Source of the DNA: Chara braunii
Lineage: Eukaryota > Streptophyta > Charophyceae > Charales > Characeae
Direction of reading: 5' to 3'
DNA length: 21,944 nucleotides
Assembly (NCBI GenBank): GCA_003427395.1
Contig: BFEA01000660.1
Coordinates: 439,705-461,648, forward strand
Part shown: piece by piece, positions 16,775-21,944 of the stretch
Layout of the letters: each line of letters begins with the position of its first letter
How positions within the stretch are numbered: position 1 is the first letter of the stretch
Made by a program: the position numbers and the translations under genes
The notes under the pieces: generated by a model
What the model was told of the DNA's origin: nothing
Database searches by the model: none
The model's input: the letters and a program-made list of their open reading frames with translations, nothing else

Positions 16775-18435
16775 ATGACGGGTTCATCATTGGGCCTGCC
16801 AGGGCAACAGGTCGACGAGTCCATTGACGAGTACCATCAGCGGACTCTAACTCATCTCGCACTGACCGAGGCGGAGGTACGACGCCAGGCGACAGCCGAG
16901 GCTGCCCGCCTACAGGCTGAAGCAGAGGCAACAACTGAAAAGCAGCGGCTGCAGGCCGAAGCAAAAGCAAATGCCCAGACCTTCCGCAAGGAGGCCCAAG
17001 AGCTGCTGCAGCGACACGAAGCCACGAGCATGGATAAACTCAAGTTCTGACATTTTGAACCATCCGCCGACCACGACAACGCAACACCGGAAGAGCAGCA
17101 CAAGGAGTTTTTCTCCAAACTCGTGACACAGTTGGTTTACACTTGTAACCACCAACAGTCCGAGTTAGAGAAACAACACTAGGAACTGGCAAAACAACAC
17201 CAAAAACTGGTGAAACAGTACCAGGAATTGGTGAGTCTCCGACGGGCAATGCAGAACCACAAGGATTTGCACGAGGATGCTACACGGACACTTCATTCCC
17301 TTGTACAGGACTTGGAGCAGGCCGCACCATGACCAGATGCTGGCGAGTCCAGCAGTGCACCCTCTACCCGCCAATTGGAGGAACGAGTTGATCATATAGT
17401 CGCAATGCTCGGCGACATCAGCACCTTTGCCGCACCAGCCACCATCAGCGAGCAGCTCGACACCTTGCAACCCGAACTCAGGCAGCTACACCAGCCGCCC
17501 GACAACGATCGCAGCACATCGAAGCACTACAAGATGTCGACGTTCAGGATCGAGAAATTTGACGACTAGTATATGCATCAGAACCCAGTCGTCTGGTGGG
17601 ATGATTTTACAACGGAGCTTAGGATTCACGAGGTCCCCGAATACTCGTTCATCTTGACGTTGTTCCTCAATGTCAAGGGCGGAGTCCAGATCTGGCTCAG
17701 CCACACGACAACCATCCACGACGTCTAGGTAAACCATCTATACCAAAAAATCTCTTGGGAAGATCTGACGAGAGAATGGAAGAAGCGGTTCATCGTCGAC
17801 GATGCTCCGACGCTCGCCATCAACCGCCTTTTCACCATGACCCAAGGCAATGCATCGACACACGATTGGCTCACCGAATGGCAAAAGATCGTGGCAACGC
17901 CCGATCTCTAGTTGTCAATTTTGCATCTGCATAGAGAATTCTACAACCAGTCGTGTGTCGCCTTGAGTCTCGCACTCAGTGATCGCAAGCAGTACACGAA
18001 CTTTGCCGAAATTATCGACAAGGCGCGAGAGAGATCATCAAGACTAACTGGGCTGTTGCACACGAGAAGTCATCGTGGCAGCCAACCTATGTAGAGAAAG
18101 GAAAATTTGGTTCGTATCCGCAGCATGTCGCTGCAGTCCAGCCGGACAACATTGTTGAGGAGTCGGCAGCCACCTCAGCATCACGTGAGGGAGATCAGGT
18201 GGCCGCCGTCCAGCCACAAAGCAACAACAACTCTCGTGGAAAAGGGAAGGCGAAAACGGTATCGCCAATCGGAAACAGACAGCCAGTACCATGGGTCAAG
18301 TTCAACTTGACCGAGGTCGAATACAACTACCGCAGTCGATACGGCTGCCGCTATTGGTGCAACAGCACCAAGCACAAGACCTCCCCGGATCAAGGCAAGG
18401 AGGATGTTCGACCTTGCATCAACTCGGGAAACTAA
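16775..18435 (+). pseudogene. gag: Ty3 gag (capsid/nucleocapsid polyprotein)
   Basis: Gag builds the cytoplasmic particle that packages element RNA. The ATG at 16775 has a strong context (GCCACCATGA), while the frame upstream is only the minisatellite. Residues 25-90 are rich in Ala, Glu and Gln and likely coiled-coil. A retrotransposon Gag core follows (about 17555-18040; WWDDF and WEDLTREWKKRF are visible), then a Cys-x3-Cys-x4-His zinc-knuckle remnant (18346-18375). One frame carries stops at 17048, 17180, 17330, 17567, 17726 and 17909. A 2-base GA gain in GAGAGAGA (about 18024-18034) moves the last part into the next frame, which ends at TAA 18433. The stop at 17180 falls in the series QH-stop-EL, QHQKL, QYQEL, so CAG to TAG is likely. 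Confidence 0.88.
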
Positions 18436-18467
18436 GTTGCGCGGGAGGTGAGGCGACTCCACCTCTC
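18426..18467 (+). promoter_or_regulatory. Programmed -1 frameshift site between gag and pol
   Basis: GGGAAAC (18426-18432) in phase G GGA AAC fits the X XXY YYZ slippery rule and is followed at once by the gag stop TAA. Slipping back one base continues in the pol frame (GGG AAA CTA AGT). After 10 bases, GGGAGGTG (18443-18450) can pair with CACCTCTC (18460-18467), 8 pairs including one G-U, loop 9. Heptamer, terminating gag codon, pol frame and downstream stem all agree. Confidence 0.7.
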
Positions 18468-19425
18468 ACTCCGCTAGATTCGGCCGCCTTGCTAGCGACC
18501 TCCTACACATCTGGGGAGATTGCGGATGTCGCGAGTCCTCGGTTCACTTACGAGGATTACGCTGTCCACTTGGTCCCACCGTTAAACCAACCACTCCACG
18601 TGCAACAATCCACCGTATACACGGTTTCATCACCATCGACAACCGATTCGGCAGCTTCGTCGCCAAATTTCGTCGGGGATTCAACGTCATGGTCAAGACT
18701 TGAGGAGCTCGACCCGATGATGTTCGCGGACTTCCAATTGATGCCCATTCCCCCGACCAGTTGATTGCCGAAACCGCATTGCAACGTGCTCATGGCACAA
18801 TTGCGAAATGCACACTGCAGTACCAACTCCGTTGATGGACGCCGGAGTAGAGGTTGTTAACCTTCACAACTACATTGCGAAGATCGACCGTGAGTTCAAG
18901 ATACAACGGTACGATGACATCGACGCGCCATTGTTATACATGCGCATTCAGATCGGAGAGATGACCTGTAATGCTTCAATCGATTGTGGAGCTACTCGCA
19001 ACTATATCAACCAAGACTTTATCATACGCGCTGACCTTGGGCCACTCGTTCGAAGAAAGTCGCAGCCCACACATGTCACATTGGCCGACGATCAAACGCA
19101 CAAGTCAATCGACTGGTGCATTGATTCCGTCCCCGTGTTCTTCGCCCCGCATGCAAGCAAGGCCGTGTCCTTCGACATTTTGGACACTCAGTTCAACATG
19201 ATCTTGGGCATGTCATGGCTGCGAAGCGAGGATCACCCGGTGAACTTCTACCGCCGCACCGTTCACGTTCGTGATCGGAACGGAGTACTAGTCCCATGCA
19301 CGGTGCCTCCTCCTCACCCTTCGATGAACTGCCACGTGGTGTCTGCCGGAAGCATTCGACCTCCATCACCACGGACGACATCGAGGAGATGGGGGGGTAT
19401 TTCTCCATGCCCTCCCTCCCCATGA
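18426..19425 (+). pseudogene. pol: Ty3 pol, N-terminal linker and aspartic protease
   Basis: The frame entered from the slippery site runs to TGA 18762-18764 as a Ser/Thr/Pro-rich linker of about 110 residues. One or two frameshifts between about 18730 and 18810 lead to the protease frame (18808-19425). It shows a retropepsin active site as IDCGATRNYI, with the catalytic Asp at 18982-18984, and the flap/core end as FNMILGMSWL (about 19192-19221). Cys replaces the usual Ser or Thr after the Asp. The protease would mature Gag and Pol inside the particle. A further shift near 19340-19360 joins the RT frame, and the + strand frame is open through EEMGG there. Confidence 0.85.
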
Positions 19426-19454
19426 CATTTCATCGACGAACTCATCACCGGTGA

Positions 19455-20462
19455 CCGGACCCAAGCATCACGGAGCTTCTCGACGCCGACGGCGACGTGT
19501 TCGAAGCCCTGCACGGAGTAGTATCAGATCGGCCCATCTGCCACGAGATCATCCTCGAGGCTGGGGTTGTACCTTCGTGTGGTTGCATTTACCGCATGAG
19601 CGAGGAAGAGTTAAGTGTGCTACGAGCACAACTCGACGACCTCCTCGAGAATGGATGCATTCGGCCTAACTTTTCGCCATATGGTGCTCCCGTTCTCTTC
19701 GTCCAGAAGAAGAACAAGGATTTGCGGTTATGCATCGATTATCGCAAGATCAACGCACAAACCGTCAAGAATGTCGGCCCTCTCCCGCACATCGACGATC
19801 TTCTCGAACGGCTGGGCAGTGCTAGGTTTTTCCCCAAGCTTGACCTCAAATCGGGTTATCACCAACTTGAGATCCAGCAGGAAGACCGCTACAAGACCGC
19901 GTTCAAGACGCGATATGAACACTTTGAATGGTTGGTCATGCCATTTAGCCTTACGAATGCCCCGGCCACATTCCAAGCGACAATGATAATGGAGTTCCGA
20001 CACATGTTGGATAGATTTGTGCTCATCTACCTCGACGATATCTTGGTGTACAGTCGGAGTTTGGACGAGCATGTGGAGCACCTGTGCACCGTTTTGGACC
20101 GGTTACGACAAGCCAAAGCCAACCACGACAAATGCAAATTCGCATGGCAAGAGCTTGAGTACTTGGGCCGTTATGTGACGCCACAAGGCATCCGTCCGCT
20201 TGCAGACAAAATCGAGGCCATCCACGTGTGGCCCAAGGCCACCAACACCACGGACGTTCGCTCATTTATGGGATTGGCGGGCTACTATCAACGCTTCATC
20301 GTCGGGTACTCAAGAATTGCCGCACCTATGACGGGATTACAACCGCCAAAGGTGCCATTCGTATTCCATGACGACGCACGCCGGTCATTCCAAGCACTCA
20401 AGACGACCATGCTTATGGCACCCGTCCTTAGCATCTACGGCCCCACCTTGCCAACGAGAGTG
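19455..20462 (+). pseudogene. pol: Ty3 pol, reverse transcriptase
   Basis: Begins after an in-frame TGA (19452-19454). The RT fingers and palm show YRMSEEEL, GAPVLFVQKKN, LCIDYRKIN, FPKLDLKSGYHQ (motif A Asp), FKTRYEHFEWLVMPFSLTNAPATFQ (written here as landmarks: TRYEHFEWLVMPF), and YLDDILVYS with the catalytic Asp pair encoded at 20034-20039. FMGLAGYYQRFI marks the RT-RNase H connection. This is the best-preserved part of the element, with no stop from 19455 to 20522. Compared with what I expect of the family, the stretch around ANHDKCKF looks a few residues short. Confidence 0.95.
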
Positions 20463-20957
20463 ACAACTGACGCTTCCGGCTATGGCATTGGGGCAGTCTT
20501 GGAACAACATGACGGCGACGATTGACACCCCGTGGAGTATTTCAGCCACAAAGTGTCTCCCATCAACTCACTTGATGATGCAAGGAAGAAGGAGCTACTC
20601 GCGTCCGTGATGGCTGTCACGCGCCGGTGGCACCTCCTTGGGTGTCGTAGGTTCACATAGGTCACTGACAACAACCCGTTGACCTACTACAAGACGCAGG
20701 ATACGTTAAGCAGCATGATCGGACGATGGATGTACTTCATCGACCAATTTGACTTCACACCGAAACATCTCGCTGACCTCTCCAATCGCGCAGCAGATGC
20801 ACTCTCGCGAAGACCCGATCTTTGCGCTATGACACATCATACCTTCGCGTTCGACGAGGAACTCAAGCGACACTTCATTCGGGGCTATGAGTTCGATACG
20901 GATTTCGTCACGTTGTATGCGCAGCTATCTTCGGATCACCCACCGGCAAGCCACTAG
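20463..20957 (+). pseudogene. pol: Ty3 pol, RNase H and linker
   Basis: RNase H removes template RNA during cDNA synthesis. TTDASGYGIGAVL carries the first catalytic Asp (20469-20471), followed by EYFSHK, KKELLASV, VTDNNPLTYY and the closing ADALSR (Asp at 20796-20798). In-frame stops are TGA 20523-20525 and TAG 20658-20660, both where Trp is expected from neighbouring sequence (DD-stop-HPVEYF and FT-stop-VTDN), and TAG 20955-20957. The frame is otherwise unbroken. Confidence 0.9.
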
Positions 20958-21335
20958 CGCATCGTCGACGGGTACTTGCTCCTCCACTCGCGAGGCAATG
21001 ACTTATTGTGTGTCCTACGAGACTATTGTCTTCGGACTCGCCTTTTCGGCGAGTACCACGACTCGCAACACGCCGGCCATTTCGGAGTCAATCGCACTAT
21101 TGCACGACTTCGACAACGATTCCGATGGCCCGACCTCATTACCAATGTCACTCGGTATTGCGATTCTTGCGAAGTTTGCCGACAAAGCAAGCCCCGCAAC
21201 TGCAATCCCTACGGCGAGTTGCGCCCGATGCCTATCCCACGGGAACCCGGCCTCTCTATTGCCATGGACATCACCAGTCCATTTCCCCGCGACCACCTCG
21301 GGCATGAAGGCATCCTTACGGTCATTGACCGTGCA
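20958..21335 (+). pseudogene. pol: Ty3 pol, integrase zinc-binding domain and start of the core, truncated
   Basis: HDSQHAGHFGVNRT supplies the histidines and YCDSCEVC the cysteines (21159-21161 and 21168-21170) of the HHCC domain. The catalytic core begins at IAMDIT, with the first Asp of the DDE triad at 21267-21269, and GILTVIDR follows. Coding sequence ends there at a T-rich tract; the other Asp and the Glu are missing, so this integrase could not act. Confidence 0.92.
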
Positions 21336-21337
21336 TA

Positions 21338-21372
21338 TATTTTTTTTTTACTTTTTTTTTTTACTTTTTTTT

Positions 21373-21413
<41 letters not shown>
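21338..21413. repeat. (T11AC)-type repeat and long T run at the integrase break
   Basis: AC dinucleotides at 21350, 21363 and 21376 interrupt T runs with an exact 13-base period, then 36 T follow. On the - strand it reads as an A tail with GT-spaced blocks, as a retroposon inserted in the - orientation would leave. Confidence 0.85.
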
Positions 21414-21418
<5 letters not shown>

Positions 21419-21932
21419 AAGGGCCCAGTGCCCAAGGCTGATATTATCCATAAGAAGATTTCCCACAGATTGTAGCAGTCTCAAAAGATAGCTAACACAG
21501 TCTAACATTGTTTAACATTGTTCAAAAAACCATGTTCCAAAGGGTGGGGGCTGGGGAACGTGAGGTCAGTTTGCCTACATGCACTGGGGCACATTCATCG
21601 GTGATAGAGCCTGGCTCCATGAGTGAAGGGAAACAGCAGTCATGGGACTCGGGTTTACTACCACCTAAGTAAGGATGTCATGTAGGCAAAAGACTTAGAT
21701 TACTGAGTAGATGTATAGCTTTATTGAGAAATCGCCTCCTTCGAGGATGGACCATACAACTACCGGTTACCACAATCAAATGTCAGTGTAAACAAGGAAA
21801 CATGTTGTTCTGGGACGCTGGACCCGGTTTCCAGCAGGTGCAGCTCCCCACCAATAGATGGAGCCTCCCCGAGAGTGATGGCGGGGTCTGCTCTTATCAG
21901 CACCCCTATCACCACCTCAGGTTGTTCTGGTT
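21414..21932 (+). mobile_element. Probable LINE 3' fragment
   Basis: No long open frame. Bases 21812-21837 match 11450-11475 of the LINE 3' UTR with one difference, including the stem GCTGGA (21817-21822)/TCCAGC (21830-21835) around CCCGGTT. It ends in an A tail at the window edge, as the LINE does. TTTGCCTACATG (21570-21581) and CATGTAGGCAAA (21679-21690) form a 12-bp inverted repeat. The rest does not align by eye to the other LINE, so it is probably a different subfamily. The left boundary is uncertain. Confidence 0.55.
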
Positions 21933-21944
21933 AAAAAAAAAAAA
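21933..21944 (+). repeat. A tail at the window end
   Basis: At least 12 A, cut by the window end. Taken as the tail of the fragment starting at about 21414. Confidence 0.7.

Larger units (their letters stand above)
16049..21335 (+). mobile_element. Ty3/gypsy LTR retrotransposon, decayed and 3'-truncated
   Basis: In order: primer-binding-like site, about 700 bases of leader, gag, frameshift site, protease, RT, RNase H, integrase zinc domain and the start of the integrase core. PR-RT-RH-IN order defines Ty3/gypsy. It is cut at about 21335 by a T-rich tract, so most of the integrase core and the 3' LTR are absent. The 5' LTR could not be delimited. C/G-rich third positions distinguish it from the LINE. 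Confidence 0.9.

Noticed and set aside
16775-18094. Recoding of TAG as Gln (alternative genetic code or readthrough)
   Set aside because: TGA and TAA stops also interrupt the same elements, frameshifts are present, and the integrase is truncated; simple decay explains all of it.

Overview
The window looks like repeat-dominated nuclear DNA of a plant-lineage eukaryote. The best guess is a charophyte alga such as Chara; this rests on my memory of similar Ty3 Gag-Pol proteins plus the plant L1-style LINE, not on a search. I see no intact host gene, no rRNA gene, no convincing tRNA gene and no CRISPR array. The only coding sequence I can support belongs to two decayed retrotransposons, both on the + strand. 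The window begins inside a (TG)n tract and ends inside an A tail, as a short-read contig broken at low-complexity sequence would.

Layout. 1-6880 is non-coding: microsatellites, a GCTACGTG minisatellite (418-668), a foldback MITE-like element with a 3-bp target duplication (991-1337), an array of regularly spaced hairpins with compensatory base changes (2641-2953, with looser relatives from 2330 to 3390), a 76-bp duplication (3776-3927), one copy of a dispersed repeat (4380-4800), a 46-bp tandem repeat (5004-5160) and a TATA box inside a perfect inverted repeat (5307-5334). 6883-11639 is an L1-type LINE with endonuclease, reverse transcriptase and a C-terminal CCHC zinc-binding region, a 3' UTR with a small stem-loop, and an A14 tail. 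It is broken by five in-frame stops and two frameshifts.

11640-14990 is non-coding and unusually rich in inverted repeats, including a chain of palindromes leading to a second TATA box inside an inverted repeat (12477-12790), a GC-rich ~53-bp tandem repeat (12966-13320) and a precursor-like hairpin (13489-13577). 15000-15480 holds the second copy of the dispersed repeat. From about 16049 to 21335 lies a Ty3/gypsy element: a primer-binding-like site, a leader with a 14-bp inverted repeat and a TGCCACGTCA minisatellite, gag, a G GGA AAC slippery heptamer directly before the gag stop, and pol (protease, reverse transcriptase, RNase H, start of integrase). Integrase is cut off at a T-rich tract with a 13-bp period, followed by a fragment that shares the LINE 3'-UTR stem-loop and ends in poly(A).

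How the parts relate. In the intact ancestors, gag would supply the particle and pol, reached by -1 frameshifting, the enzymes; the LINE would nick and copy at the target by itself. Neither copy is autonomous now. Fifteen in-frame stops against roughly five frameshifts, most stops explicable as C-to-T or G-to-A transitions, suggest methylation-linked decay. The most notable items are the covarying hairpin array, the frameshift site, the shared LINE 3' stem-loop and the two TATA boxes framed by inverted repeats.
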